Position numbers and translations under genes: made by a program. Below, piece by piece: positions 16,524 through 25,851 of a stretch of 64,000 nucleotides of DNA. Positions within the stretch are counted from its first letter, which is position 1. The number at the start of each line of letters is the position of its first letter. Source of the stretch: Streptomyces fungicidicus (GTDB lineage Bacteria > Actinomycetota > Actinomycetes > Streptomycetales > Streptomycetaceae); contig NZ_CP023407.1 in the NCBI RefSeq assembly GCF_003665435.1, positions 5,133,501 through 5,197,500 on the forward strand. Reading direction: 5' to 3'. Under the pieces are notes generated by a model. That model searched no databases, had not been told where the DNA came from, and saw nothing but the letters and a program-made list of their open reading frames with translations.

Positions 16524-17045
16524 TCAGACGCCCAGTCTTCTCCGGGTCGCTTCCACCAGTCGGGTGACCGACGCGTCCGCCACGTCCGCCACCCCGTCGT
16601 ACGGGAGCCAGCGCAGGTCGAGCGACTCGTCGCTGATCGCCTCCACTGCCCCGGCGGGCGCCAGCGCCGCGTACTGCACGTCCAGGTGCCAGGCGCAGGG
16701 GGTGTGATGCCGGTCCAGGCGGACGGGGCCGCCCGGGACCAGCGCCAGTCCCGCGATGCCGGACTCCTCGGTCGCCTCCCGCAGGGCCGCGCCCGCGAGC
16801 GAGACGTCACCCGGCTCGCAGTGGCCGCCCATCTGGAGCCACATCTCCAGCTTGCGGTGCAGGGTCAGCAGCACCCGGCCCCGCTCGGGGTCGATCACCA
16901 GACCGCTCGCGGTGATGTGCCCGTCCGTACAGGCCTTCCACATGCCGTCCGGGTGGGCCGCGAGATGGTCCAGGTAGACCTGGCGCAGCTCGGGCTGGTC
17001 CTCGTAGCCCTTGAGTACGAGGACCGCGTCGTCGTGCAGGCTCAT
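16524..17045 (-). CDS. NUDIX hydrolase
   Basis: A 173-residue Nudix protein with a box beginning GGHCEPGD and ending LREATEESGI (G-x5-E-x7-REUxEExGU form). Its substrate cannot be inferred. Its ATG overlaps the stop of the upstream DUF2342 gene by 4 bases, so it is translationally coupled to a putative zinc metalloprotease. Confidence 0.85.
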   Translation of the reverse strand: MSLHDDAVLVLKGYEDQPELRQVYLDHLAAHPDGMWKACTDGHITASGLVIDPERGRVLLTLHRKLEMWLQMGGHCEPGDVSLAGAALREATEESGIAGLALVPGGPVRLDRHHTPCAWHLDVQYAALAPAGAVEAISDESLDLRWLPYDGVADVADASVTRLVEATRRRLGV

Positions 17046-18523
17046 GCGGTGCCGTCGCCCCCGGCCCCGTCCTCGCCGGCGTCCTTGTCGCCCTCGTCGC
17101 CCTCGTCGCGCTCGGCGTCCTTGGCGTCCCTCTTCCTGAGGTCCGGCTTACCGGCGGCCTCGCCGAGCATCTTGTCCAGTTCGGAGAAGTCGATCTGCTC
17201 GCGGTGCACGAAACCGTCCGGATCGTCCAGGTCGGTCGCCGTCGGCAGCATGTCCGGGTGCGCCCAGAGGGCGTCCCGGCCGTCGACCCCGCGCGCGTCC
17301 GTGAGCGAGGCCCACAGACGGGAGGCGTCGCGCAGCCGGCGCGGCCGCAGCTCCAGACCGATCAGCGTGGCGAACGTCTGCTCGGCCGGGCCGCCGGAGG
17401 CGCGGCGGCGGCGCAGCGTCTCGCGCAGCGCGTCGGCCGACGACAGCCTGGGCTTGGCCGCCGCGTGCACCACGGCGTCCACCCAGCCCTCGACGAGCGC
17501 CAGCGCCGTCTCCAGACGGGCCAGGGCGGCCTTCTGCTCCGGCGTGTCCTCCGGCTGGAACATGCCCTGCTGGAGGGCCTCCTGCAGCTGCTCGGGATTC
17601 TGCGGGTCGAACTGGCCGACCACGTCCTCCAGCTTGCCGGTGTCGACCTTGATGCCCCGCGCGTACCCGTCGACGGCGCCGAACAGGTGCGAGCGCAGCC
17701 ACGGGACGTGCGCGAACAGGCGCTGGTGGGCGGCCTCCCGCAGGGCGAGGTACAGCCGCACCTCCTCCTGGGGGACGCCCAGGTCCTTGCCGAACGTCTC
17801 GATGTTCAGCGGCAGCAGCGCGGCGCGGCCGGCCGGGCCCAGCGGCAGTCCGATGTCGGACGAGCCGACGACCTCACCGGCGAGCACGCCCACGGCCTGC
17901 CCGATCTGCGTGCCGAACATGGCGCCGCCCATGGAGCGCATCATGCCGATCAGCGGGCCGGCCATGGCCTGCATCTCCTCCGGCAGGACGTCGCCCATCG
18001 CGTTCCCGACGCGCTCGGCGACCGGGTCGACCAGCTCCCGCCACGCGGGCAGGGTGGCCTCGACCCACTCCGCGCGGCTCCAGGCCACGGCGGAGTGGGC
18101 GCCCGAGGGCAGCGAGGTCGCGTCGTCCAGCCACAGGTCGGCCAGGCGGACGGCTTCCTCCACGGCTCTGCGGTCGGCCGGGCCGACGCTCGCGTCCTTC
18201 GTGCCGTCCGCCGTGCCCTGCGACACGGTCTGCCGGGCGATCTGTTTGGCCATGTCCCAGTTCACCGGCCCGCCCTCGTAGGAGAGCATCTGGCCGAGCT
18301 GCTGGAACGCGGCGCCCAGGTCGGTGGGGTTCAGCGACCCGAACATCGCGGCGAACGGATTGTCCCCGCCAGGGCCGCCAAAGCCTCCGGCTCCGGGCAT
18401 GCCGAAGCCGAACGGGTTGGCCGGTCCCTGACCACCACCGCTCTGCGGGTCCTTCTTCTTGCCCTCGTCGCCGTCGTCCGGCTCCTCCGGCGGAAGGCCG
18501 AATCCGAATGGGGTGTCACTCAC
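17042..18523 (-). CDS. Zinc-dependent metalloprotease-like protein (DUF2342)
   Basis: A 493-residue DUF2342 protein of a family almost limited to actinobacteria. The N-terminal ~70 residues are Gly/Pro/Asp-rich and disordered. The central alpha-helical body contains ALREAAHQRLF, the histidine/glutamate segment proposed as part of the zincin-like site. The C-terminal ~35 residues are highly charged. Activity is unproven and membrane segments are absent. The GTG start is preceded by GAGGAA. A mycobacterial homologue lies in the same neighbourhood (as I recall, Rv3195), next to a ThiF-like gene and the PDZ-Lon and UPF0182 genes that also occur here. Confidence 0.82.
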   Translation of the reverse strand: MSDTPFGFGLPPEEPDDGDEGKKKDPQSGGGQGPANPFGFGMPGAGGFGGPGGDNPFAAMFGSLNPTDLGAAFQQLGQMLSYEGGPVNWDMAKQIARQTVSQGTADGTKDASVGPADRRAVEEAVRLADLWLDDATSLPSGAHSAVAWSRAEWVEATLPAWRELVDPVAERVGNAMGDVLPEEMQAMAGPLIGMMRSMGGAMFGTQIGQAVGVLAGEVVGSSDIGLPLGPAGRAALLPLNIETFGKDLGVPQEEVRLYLALREAAHQRLFAHVPWLRSHLFGAVDGYARGIKVDTGKLEDVVGQFDPQNPEQLQEALQQGMFQPEDTPEQKAALARLETALALVEGWVDAVVHAAAKPRLSSADALRETLRRRRASGGPAEQTFATLIGLELRPRRLRDASRLWASLTDARGVDGRDALWAHPDMLPTATDLDDPDGFVHREQIDFSELDKMLGEAAGKPDLRKRDAKDAERDEGDEGDKDAGEDGAGGDGTA

Positions 18524-18715
18524 GGGATTCCTCGGCTGATAGGGCCACCGGTTCTTTCCGGCGGCACGGCTGCCCGACAACACCACCCAGCGTAGACACC
18601 TGAAGCGGTTCGGGCCTCGGTGCTTCGCCGACAGAACGCCTGCGGCAGGATGGATGCCACCTGGTACGTACGCGTCGCTTGCGCTCGTACTGAAGACAAC
18701 CTCTGGAGACGCCCG

Positions 18716-19828
18716 GTGAGTTCCCCAGATCCACAGGTTCGCGCAGCGCGAAACAACTCAACCAGTCCCGCGGCGCGCGGGCCCGTCGTCGCGGTCACCG
18801 GCGCCGCGTCCGGCGTCGGAGCGCTGCTCACGGCCCGGCTCGCCGCGTCGGAGGAGATCAAACAGGTCGTCGCCATCGACGAGCGGCGCGGAGAGTGCGC
18901 CGAGGCGCGCTGGCACATCCTGGACGTGCGGGATCCGGCCATCGCGGACAAGCTGCGCGGGGCCGACGTGGTGGTGCACCTGGCGCTCGACCTCGACCTG
19001 GAGACCGACGCCGCCGCCCGGACGGCGTACAACGTGCGCGGGACGCAGACCGTGCTCACGGCCGCCGCGGCCGCGGGCGTGCCCCGCGCGGTGCTCTGCA
19101 CGTCGACGATGGTCTACGGGGCGCTGCCGGACAACGAGCTGCCGCTGTCCGAGGACGCGGAACTGCGGGCCACGGCGGAGGCCACCGGTGTGGGCGACCT
19201 CCTGGAGATCGAGCGGCTCGCGCGCCGGGCGCCCCGGGCGCACCCCGGCCTCAACGTCACCGTCGTGCGCCCCGCCGTGCTGGTCGGAGGCACCGACACC
19301 GCGCTGACCAGGTACTTCGAGTCGCCCAGGCTGCTCGTGGTGGCCGGATCGCGGCCCGCGTGGCAGTTCTGCCATGTCGACGACCTGTGCAGCGCCCTGG
19401 AGTACGCCGTCCTGGAGAAGGTCGACGGCGAGCTGGCCGTCGGATGCGACGGGTGGCTGGAGCAGGAGGAGGTCGAGGAGCTGAGCGGGATCCGGCGGAT
19501 GGAGCTGCCGTCGGCGGTCGCGCTCGGAGCGGCGGCCCGCCTGCACCGGATCGGGCTCACGCCCTCCCCGGCCGGGGACCTGGCCTACACGATGTACCCG
19601 TGGGTGGTGAGCGGGAGCCGGCTGCACGACGCGGGGTGGCGGCCCGCGCACACCAACGAGGAGGTGCTCGCGGAGCTGCTCGAGGAGGTCTCCGGCAGGC
19701 ACACGGTCGCCGGGCGGCGGCTGGGCCGCAAGGACGCGACGGCGGCGGGCGCGGCGGGCGCCACGGTCGCCCTGCTGGGCGCGGCGGCGGTGGTACGGCG
19801 GGCCCGCAAGGCCCGGCGCCGGATCTGA
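18716..19828 (+). CDS. NAD-dependent epimerase/dehydratase (extended SDR)
   Basis: A 370-residue extended short-chain dehydrogenase/reductase. The N-terminal cofactor motif is VTGAASGVG, and STMVYG supplies the catalytic Ser/Tyr region. A PxAVLVGG-type motif and FCHVDDLCSAL complete the nucleotide-sugar epimerase pattern. The last ~35 residues contain a short hydrophobic, alanine-rich stretch followed by an Arg-rich tail, suggesting membrane association. CTGGAG lies 9 bases before the GTG. The substrate is unknown; it sits between DUF2342 and moaE without clear pathway context. Confidence 0.8.
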   Translation: MSSPDPQVRAARNNSTSPAARGPVVAVTGAASGVGALLTARLAASEEIKQVVAIDERRGECAEARWHILDVRDPAIADKLRGADVVVHLALDLDLETDAAARTAYNVRGTQTVLTAAAAAGVPRAVLCTSTMVYGALPDNELPLSEDAELRATAEATGVGDLLEIERLARRAPRAHPGLNVTVVRPAVLVGGTDTALTRYFESPRLLVVAGSRPAWQFCHVDDLCSALEYAVLEKVDGELAVGCDGWLEQEEVEELSGIRRMELPSAVALGAAARLHRIGLTPSPAGDLAYTMYPWVVSGSRLHDAGWRPAHTNEEVLAELLEEVSGRHTVAGRRLGRKDATAAGAAGATVALLGAAAVVRRARKARRRI

Positions 19829-19890
19829 CGCGTTCCCCGCGGCCGGCGCCGCTGTTCCGCGTCGCCGGCGGGGTGGGGCACGATGGTGGC

Positions 19891-20349
19891 ATGGCATCGA
19901 CGCACGATCACCCGGGTGAGCAGGCGGCACAGGACCCGATCAAGCTGATCTCGATCCGCGACACGCCGCTGTCCGTGGACGAGGTCCTCAGTGCGGTCGG
20001 CGACGACGCGGCCGGAGGGACGGCGCTGTTCGTGGGGACCGTGCGCAACCACGACGGGGGCGCCGACGTCGACGAGCTCGGCTATTCGTGCCACCCCAGC
20101 GCCGAGGACGTGATGCGGCGGATCGCCGAGAAGGTCGCCGCCGAGCACCCGGTGCGTGCGCTGGCCGCCGTGCACCGTGTGGGGGACCTCCGGGTGGGGG
20201 ACCTCGCCGTGGTCGTCGGCGTGTCGTGCCCGCACCGGGGGGAAGCCTTCGAGGCCTGCCGGAAACTGATCGACGACCTCAAGCACGAGGTGCCCATCTG
20301 GAAGCACCAGCGGTTCTCGGACGGGACCGAGGAGTGGGTCGGCGCGTAG
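19891..20349 (+). CDS. moaE: Molybdopterin synthase catalytic subunit MoaE
   Basis: A 152-residue MoaE, the large subunit that inserts sulfur into precursor Z during molybdenum cofactor synthesis. FVGTVRNHD near residue 50 and the catalytic-lysine region KHEVPIWKHQRFSDG near the C-terminus are clear. The sulfur carrier MoaD is not in the window. ATG at 19891 was chosen; it is the first codon in phase with the conserved region after the preceding stop. Confidence 0.9.
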   Translation: MASTHDHPGEQAAQDPIKLISIRDTPLSVDEVLSAVGDDAAGGTALFVGTVRNHDGGADVDELGYSCHPSAEDVMRRIAEKVAAEHPVRALAAVHRVGDLRVGDLAVVVGVSCPHRGEAFEACRKLIDDLKHEVPIWKHQRFSDGTEEWVGA

Positions 20350-20495
20350 CGCCGTCGTTGGGGGGCGGTGGTCGGGCGACGGGAGCGTGCCGGGCTCCGG
20401 TTGCGTAACCGCACCCCGGGCGTGAGCGTTGTCACTGCGGATGGTTAATCTGCTGATCAGTCAGTTGCGGACCATCATGGGGTTGGGAGGTCGGC

Positions 20496-20660
20496 ATGGC
20501 GGCGCTTGCCTGGTTGCTGATACCGCTTGTGGCCGCGATCGGAGCGGGACTGTGGGGCAGTTGGGCCAACCGCACGCGCAAGGTGCGGAGCGACGGCCCC
20601 GAACTCATCGGTTACGCCCGTTTCCGCGAGGCCATGGAAAAGCCGCGCACGGGTAGCTGA
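20496..20660 (+). CDS. 54-residue single-pass membrane protein
   Basis: A small gene with a good GGGAGG ribosome site 6 bases before the ATG. Residues 4-22 form one hydrophobic helix ending in a Trp-Gly pair, followed by a basic segment and a polar tail. Codon use matches neighbouring genes, with G or C in most third positions. It precedes a terminator, so it is probably its own transcription unit. Function unknown. Confidence 0.65.
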   Translation: MAALAWLLIPLVAAIGAGLWGSWANRTRKVRSDGPELIGYARFREAMEKPRTGS

Positions 20661-20697
20661 GGACCGGGAAACAGCCGGTCACGGCGTGCAGCGTGAG

Positions 20698-20723
20698 CAG
20701 GGCCGCCCGTCCGGGCGGCCCTG
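20698..20723 (+). terminator. Intrinsic terminator after the 54-residue protein gene
   Basis: Perfect 12-bp arms (20698-20709, 20712-20723; CAGGGCCGCCCG) lie between the small membrane gene and the PDZ protease gene. Confidence 0.7.
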
Positions 20724-20760
20724 ACGGTGCGCCGACAGGTCAGTCCCGTACTGTCGAGGC

Positions 20761-21855
20761 ATGCCACGCCGCACCGCGACGATGCTCGCCTCGACCCTGA
20801 TGCTGATCGCGCTCCTGTGCGCGGGTGTCTTCATCCCCGTGCCGTACTCGGAGATGTCCCCGGGGCCGACGGTGAACACGCTGGGCGATCACGACGGCGA
20901 GCCGGTGCTGCAGATCGCCGGGCGCAAGACCTATCCGACGGACGGTCACCTCAACATGACCACGGTGCGGGTCACCAGCGCGGACTACCGGATGAACCTG
21001 GTCGAGGCCGTCTACGGCTGGCTCGCCCACGACAACAAGGTCGTGCCGCACGAGACCCTCTACCCGGACGGCAAGACCGAGGAGCAGTCCACCCAGGAGA
21101 ACGCCGAGGAGTTCAGCCAGTCCCAGGAGAGCGCCAAGGTCGCGGCCCTCAAGGAGCTCGACGTCCCGGTGAAGTCCTGGGTGATCGTCTCCACGGTCGT
21201 CAAGGGGTCCCCGGCCGAGGGCAGGCTGCACGCGGGCGACGTGATCAAGGCGGTCGACGGCAAGACGGTGAAGGAGCCGGCCGACGTCGCCGAGCTGGTG
21301 ACCCAGCACAAGCCGGGCGAGGACGTCGTCTTCACGATCGTGCCCGCCAAGGAGCAGGCCGCCGCCGAGAAGGAGAACCGGACGGCGACGAAGACCGAGA
21401 AGATCACGATCACCACGACGGCCTCCGACGACGGCGGCGAGGAGCGTGCCATCGTCGGGATCTCCGCCGGAACCGACCACACCTTCCCGTTCACCATCGA
21501 CATCAAGCTGGCCGACGTCGGCGGGCCGAGCGCGGGTCTGATGTTCGCCCTCGGCATCTACGACAAGCTCACCCCGGGCAGCCTGACCGGCGGCAAGTTC
21601 GTCGCGGGCACCGGCACGATCGACGACGACGGCAAGGTCGGGCCGATCGGCGGGATCGAGATGAAGACGGTCGGCGCGCGCAGCAAGGGCGCCCGGTACT
21701 TCCTCACGCCCGCCGACAACTGCGCGTCCGCCGCCAAGGACACCCCCGAGGGCCTCACCCTGGTGAAGGTGGGCACCATCCACGACGCCCTGGGCGCCCT
21801 CGAGGACATCCGCTCCGGCGACACCGCGGACCTGCCGCGGTGCACCACGTCCTGA
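20761..21855 (+). CDS. Membrane-anchored PDZ/Lon-type (S16) serine protease, YlbL family
   Basis: A 364-residue secreted or membrane-anchored protease. Residues 8-27 form a signal-anchor helix. A PDZ domain (VVKGSPAEGRLHAGDVIKAV, near 145-165) follows. The Lon-type catalytic domain has Ser257 in GGPSAG and Lys302 in EMKTVG, the S-K dyad at its usual spacing. There is no AAA+ domain, so the enzyme does not need ATP. The family acts outside the membrane; in Bacillus the YlbL type removes a division inhibitor after DNA damage. It is conserved next to UPF0182 as in mycobacteria (Rv3194c-type). Confidence 0.9.
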   Translation: MPRRTATMLASTLMLIALLCAGVFIPVPYSEMSPGPTVNTLGDHDGEPVLQIAGRKTYPTDGHLNMTTVRVTSADYRMNLVEAVYGWLAHDNKVVPHETLYPDGKTEEQSTQENAEEFSQSQESAKVAALKELDVPVKSWVIVSTVVKGSPAEGRLHAGDVIKAVDGKTVKEPADVAELVTQHKPGEDVVFTIVPAKEQAAAEKENRTATKTEKITITTTASDDGGEERAIVGISAGTDHTFPFTIDIKLADVGGPSAGLMFALGIYDKLTPGSLTGGKFVAGTGTIDDDGKVGPIGGIEMKTVGARSKGARYFLTPADNCASAAKDTPEGLTLVKVGTIHDALGALEDIRSGDTADLPRCTTS

Positions 21856-21864
21856 CCGGCCCGG

Positions 21865-22407
21865 CTACTCCGCGAAAGTCGCCGTCAGGGCCTCGGCCAG
21901 ACCCGGCACCAGCTCGGAGCCGGTGAGGACCTCCGTCGCGGAGTCCTTCTCGCGCAGCCGGAGAGCCGACTCGCGGGTGCCGTCGCGCAGCACCGCGACC
22001 GTCATCCGGACCTCCTGACGCTCCGGGTGCTCCGCCACCCACTTCGTCAGACCCGCCTCGTCCAGGTCCTTCGGGACCTGGGCCTCGGCGGACGGCGGCA
22101 GCATCAGCCGCTCCACGGTCAGGGCGCAGCCGGTGACCGCGTCGGGCCACGCGATGGTGCCCAGGAACTCGTCGAGCGGCTTGCCCGTGGGAATCTCGTC
22201 CTGCTCGATCGGGGTGAGGGCGGTCGTCTCCTGCGCGTCGCCCAGACCGAGCCGGTCGGCGAGCGAGGGCTGTTCGGTGCGCAGCCGGGCGGTGTCGACG
22301 AGGGCGAACAGGCGGGCGGGCTGGTCCCAGCCGAGGCCGGAGACGTATTCGTCGATCTCGAGCACGGCCCGGGTGAGCGGGGTGGCAGCCATGGGTGTGT
22401 TGGACAT
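21865..22407 (-). CDS. PPA1309 family protein of unknown function
   Basis: A 180-residue soluble protein that I place in the actinobacterial PPA1309 family by its EIDEYVSGLGWDQPARLFAL start and EHPERQEVRMTVAVLRDG centre. GAGAGG precedes the ATG. There are no catalytic motifs or membrane segments. It converges on the PDZ-protease gene with a gap of only 9 bases. Confidence 0.75.
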   Translation of the reverse strand: MSNTPMAATPLTRAVLEIDEYVSGLGWDQPARLFALVDTARLRTEQPSLADRLGLGDAQETTALTPIEQDEIPTGKPLDEFLGTIAWPDAVTGCALTVERLMLPPSAEAQVPKDLDEAGLTKWVAEHPERQEVRMTVAVLRDGTRESALRLREKDSATEVLTGSELVPGLAEALTATFAE

Positions 22408-22559
22408 GGTCACAATCCTCTCTCGTTCCTGGCCGGAATCGGGAACCGAGTAAAGCGTGAGTAAGTTGCATAGGTGTGGGCTCACGATCGCGGGAGCCCA
22501 CGCACGGTCCGTGAAGACGCGGGCCCGACGAATCAACAGCGAACCTTGAGGTGCCAACC

Positions 22560-25499
22560 TTGGCTTTCCAGATGCCGGACCGCGGCGGAGGCCCGACGGG
22601 GCCACGGATCAGAGTGGGCCGCCCGTCCCGGCGGGTCCGGACCCTGCTCATGACACTGGGCGTCCTGGCCGTCCTCGGCATGGTGTTCACCATGTTCGCG
22701 GGGTTCTGGACCGACTGGCTGTGGTATCGCTCGGTCAACTACTCGTCGGTGTTCACGACGACCCTGTGGACCAAGATCGGGCTGTTCTTCGTCTTCGGTC
22801 TGCTGATGGCCCTGGCGGTCGGCTTCAACATCTGGCTGGCACACCGGATGCGGCCGCCGCTGAGCGCCATGTCGATGGAGCAGCAGAACCTCGACCGCTA
22901 CCGGATGGGCATCGCCCCGTACAAGAAGTGGCTGCTGCTCGGGATCACCGCGCTGGTGGGCCTGATCGCCGGCGCCTCGGCGTCGAGCCAGTGGCGGACC
23001 TGGCTGATGTGGGTCAACGGCGTGCCCTTCGGCCAGAAGGACCCGCAGTTCAAGCTCGACGTCTCCTTCTACGCCTTCGACCTGCCGTGGTACCGGTTCA
23101 TGCTGGGCTTCGGCTTCGCCGCCACGATCCTGGCGCTGATCGCAGCCGCGCTCACCCACTACCTGTACGGCGGGCTGCGCATCACCAGCCCGGGCGCCCG
23201 TGCCACGGCCGCCGCCACCGGTCACCTGTCGGTGCTCCTCGGCATCTTCGTCGCCCTCAAGGCGGTCGCCTACTGGCTCGACCGGTACGGACTGGCGGTG
23301 AAGTCCAGTGACTTCAAGGCCACCGACAGCTGGACGGGCCTGAGGTACGTCGACGCGAACGCCTATCTGCCGGCCAAGACGATCCTGTTCTGCATCGCCG
23401 TGATCTGCGCGCTGCTGTTCTTCGCCACCCTGTGGCGGCGGACCTGGCAGCTGCCCGTGATCGGCTTCGGCCTGATGGTGCTGTCGGCGATCCTCATCGG
23501 CGGCCTGTACCCGGCCATCGTGCAGAAGTTCCAGGTCCAGCCGAACGAGCAGGCGAAGGAAGCGCCGTACGTCGAGAAGAACCTCAAGGCCACGCGTGAG
23601 GCCTACGGCATCGACGACTCGCAGGTCACCGAGTACCCGGGCATCGGCCAGACCGAGGACAAGTCCAAGCTGCGGGACGACGTCGGCGACACGGCGAGCA
23701 TCCGGATCATGGACCCGAACATCGTCTCGCCGACGTTCCAGCAGCTCCAGCAGATCAGGAACTACTACGCGTTCCCGACCAACCTGGACGTGGACCGCTA
23801 CGCCAAGGACGGCAAGGACCAGGACACCGTCATCGGTCTGCGTGAGCTGAATCTCAACGGCATCCCGAAGCGGAACTGGATCAACGACCACTTCCGCTAC
23901 ACGCACGGCTACGGAGTCGTCGCCGCCGAGGGCACCAGCGCCGACGCCGGCGGCCGTCCGGCGTTCACCGAGTCCGACCTCCCGTCCAAGGGCGACCTGG
24001 GCTCGTACGAGCAGCGGGTCTACTACGGCGAGCGGACGACGACGTACTCGATCGTCGGCGGTCCCCAGAAGGAGATCGACTACTCCGACGACAGCGGCGA
24101 GAAGACGTACAGCTACAAGGGCGACAGCGGGGTCAACCTCGCCAACCCGGTCAACCGGGCCGCCTACGCGGTCGCGTTCGGCGAGCCGCAGATCCTGTAC
24201 TCGGGCGCCATCGGCGAGGGTTCGCGGATCCTGTACAACCGCACGCCCAAGGAGCGCGTCGAGGCGATCGCCCCGTGGCTGACCATCGACGGCGACGCCT
24301 ATCCGGCGGTCGTGGACGGCCGGATCCAGTGGATCGTCGACGCCTACACGACCACCAACGGCTATCCGTACGCGTCGCGCACGACCCTGGGCGACACCAC
24401 GGCGGACTCGCTGACCGCCACCAACGACCAGCGCGCGGTGGTGGCCCAGCAGAACCAGGTCAACTACATCCGCAACTCGGTGAAGGCGACCGTCGACGCG
24501 TACAGCGGCGAGGTCAAGCTCTACCAGTGGGACACCCAGGACCCCGTCCTGAAGACCTGGATGAAGGCCTTCCCGGACACGGTGGAGCCGAAGTCCGAGA
24601 TCTCCGGCGACCTGATGGCCCACCTGCGGTATCCGCAGGACCTGTTCAAGGTGCAGCGCGAGCTGCTGACCCGCTACCACGTGAAGGACGCCACCACGTT
24701 CCTCTCCGGCAGCGAGGTGTGGCAGGTGCCGGACGACCCGACCAACAAGACGGGCGACGCGGTCCCTCCGTACTACCTGAGCATGAAGATGCCCGATCAG
24801 CAGGAGCAGACCTTCTCGCTCACCACGACGCTCACACCGAACGGCCGTGACAACCTCAGTGCCTTCATGGCGGTCAACGCCGATCCGGGCACCAAGGACT
24901 ACGGCAAGATCAGAGTGCTGAAACTGCCGACCAGCACCACGGCCGCCGGACCCAAGCAGATCCAGAGCCAGTTCAACTCCGAACAGGACATCGCCGAGTC
25001 GATCAGGCTGTTGAGAGGCGGCGACTCCGAGGTGGAGTACGGCAACCTCCTGGCGGTCCCGCTCGACGGAGGACTGCTCTACGTGGAGCCGGTCTACGTG
25101 CGCGGTGGCGGACTGAAGTACCCGCTGCTGCGGAAGGTGCTGGTGACCTACGGAGGCCAGACCGCCTTCGAGGACACCCTCGACGAGGCCCTCAACAAGG
25201 TCTTCGGAGGCGAGGGCACCCCAACGGAGCCGCCACCGGGCGAGGACGAGGGAAGCGGCGAGGACGAGGGCACGACGCCTCCGCCGTCGTCCGACAACCC
25301 CACGGTCCAGGAAGCGCTGAACGACGCCCAGAAGGCGTTCGACGCCGGCCAGGAAGCCCTGAAGAAGAACGACTGGGAGGCCTACGGCAAGGCGCAGAAG
25401 GACCTCGAGGACGCGCTGCGCAAGGCTGAGGACGCGCAGTCGGCCGCAGGGGGTGGCGGGGACGGCGAACCCGCTGCCGACGCGAGTCCGAGCAGTTAG
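22560..25499 (+). CDS. UPF0182 family large integral membrane protein
   Basis: A ~979-residue membrane protein. The first ~330 residues carry about seven hydrophobic helices. A large extracytoplasmic region follows (VDRYAKDGKDQDTVIGLREL and many YxY/NWINDHF motifs), then an acidic Pro-rich linker and a coiled Ala/Lys/Asp tail. The TTG at 22560 was chosen because GAGGTG lies six bases upstream and the family N-terminus MAFQMPDRGGGPTG starts here; GTG at 22551 is possible but would hide that site. The function of UPF0182 is unknown. Its neighbour, the PDZ-Lon protease, is also conserved in mycobacteria. Confidence 0.88.
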   Translation: MAFQMPDRGGGPTGPRIRVGRPSRRVRTLLMTLGVLAVLGMVFTMFAGFWTDWLWYRSVNYSSVFTTTLWTKIGLFFVFGLLMALAVGFNIWLAHRMRPPLSAMSMEQQNLDRYRMGIAPYKKWLLLGITALVGLIAGASASSQWRTWLMWVNGVPFGQKDPQFKLDVSFYAFDLPWYRFMLGFGFAATILALIAAALTHYLYGGLRITSPGARATAAATGHLSVLLGIFVALKAVAYWLDRYGLAVKSSDFKATDSWTGLRYVDANAYLPAKTILFCIAVICALLFFATLWRRTWQLPVIGFGLMVLSAILIGGLYPAIVQKFQVQPNEQAKEAPYVEKNLKATREAYGIDDSQVTEYPGIGQTEDKSKLRDDVGDTASIRIMDPNIVSPTFQQLQQIRNYYAFPTNLDVDRYAKDGKDQDTVIGLRELNLNGIPKRNWINDHFRYTHGYGVVAAEGTSADAGGRPAFTESDLPSKGDLGSYEQRVYYGERTTTYSIVGGPQKEIDYSDDSGEKTYSYKGDSGVNLANPVNRAAYAVAFGEPQILYSGAIGEGSRILYNRTPKERVEAIAPWLTIDGDAYPAVVDGRIQWIVDAYTTTNGYPYASRTTLGDTTADSLTATNDQRAVVAQQNQVNYIRNSVKATVDAYSGEVKLYQWDTQDPVLKTWMKAFPDTVEPKSEISGDLMAHLRYPQDLFKVQRELLTRYHVKDATTFLSGSEVWQVPDDPTNKTGDAVPPYYLSMKMPDQQEQTFSLTTTLTPNGRDNLSAFMAVNADPGTKDYGKIRVLKLPTSTTAAGPKQIQSQFNSEQDIAESIRLLRGGDSEVEYGNLLAVPLDGGLLYVEPVYVRGGGLKYPLLRKVLVTYGGQTAFEDTLDEALNKVFGGEGTPTEPPPGEDEGSGEDEGTTPPPSSDNPTVQEALNDAQKAFDAGQEALKKNDWEAYGKAQKDLEDALRKAEDAQSAAGGGGDGEPAADASPSS

Positions 25500-25554
25500 C
25501 GAGCAGGCTGGTCAGAGGCTCCTCCCGCGCCGTGCTACGGTTACAACACAACGG

Positions 25555-25628
25555 CGCGGGGTGGAGCAGCTCGGTAGCTCGCTGGGCTCATAACCCAGAG
25601 GTCGCAGGTTCAAATCCTGTCCCCGCTA
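25555..25628 (+). tRNA. Initiator tRNA-fMet (CAU), copy 1
   Basis: A 74-base tRNA with anticodon CAT at 25589-25591. The first base C1 does not pair with U72, and the anticodon stem has three consecutive G-C pairs (GGG/CCC); both are marks of the initiator. The CCA end is not encoded. It is identical to the copy at 27765. Confidence 0.96.
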
Positions 25629-25654
25629 CTCAGGTCGCGCAGTTGGCGACACCG

Positions 25655-25686
25655 AAGGCCCGGATTCCTATAGGAATCCGGGCCTT
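25655..25686 (+). terminator. Terminator of tRNA-fMet copy 1
   Basis: Perfect 14-bp arms (25655-25668 and 25673-25686, AAGGCCCGGATTCC) with a TATA loop are followed by TTTGTGG, 26 bases after the tRNA. Confidence 0.85.
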
Positions 25687-25851
25687 TGTGGTGTGCGAAC
25701 GCATGTGCCGGGGCAGTCGACGGCCGTGCCGCCGACGGGAGTTGGCGGTTTTGTGTTTGACTTGTCTCTCTGTGGGCATGTCGACAAAACGCTGTAGTGA
25801 CCTCACTGACTGCGGTATACCAGGTGTACCCAGGTTGCAGGTGGTGCGACG

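Noticed and set aside
22533..24680. 715-codon minus frame opposite UPF0182
   Set aside because: Composition shadow with no motifs, fully antisense to a strong gene.
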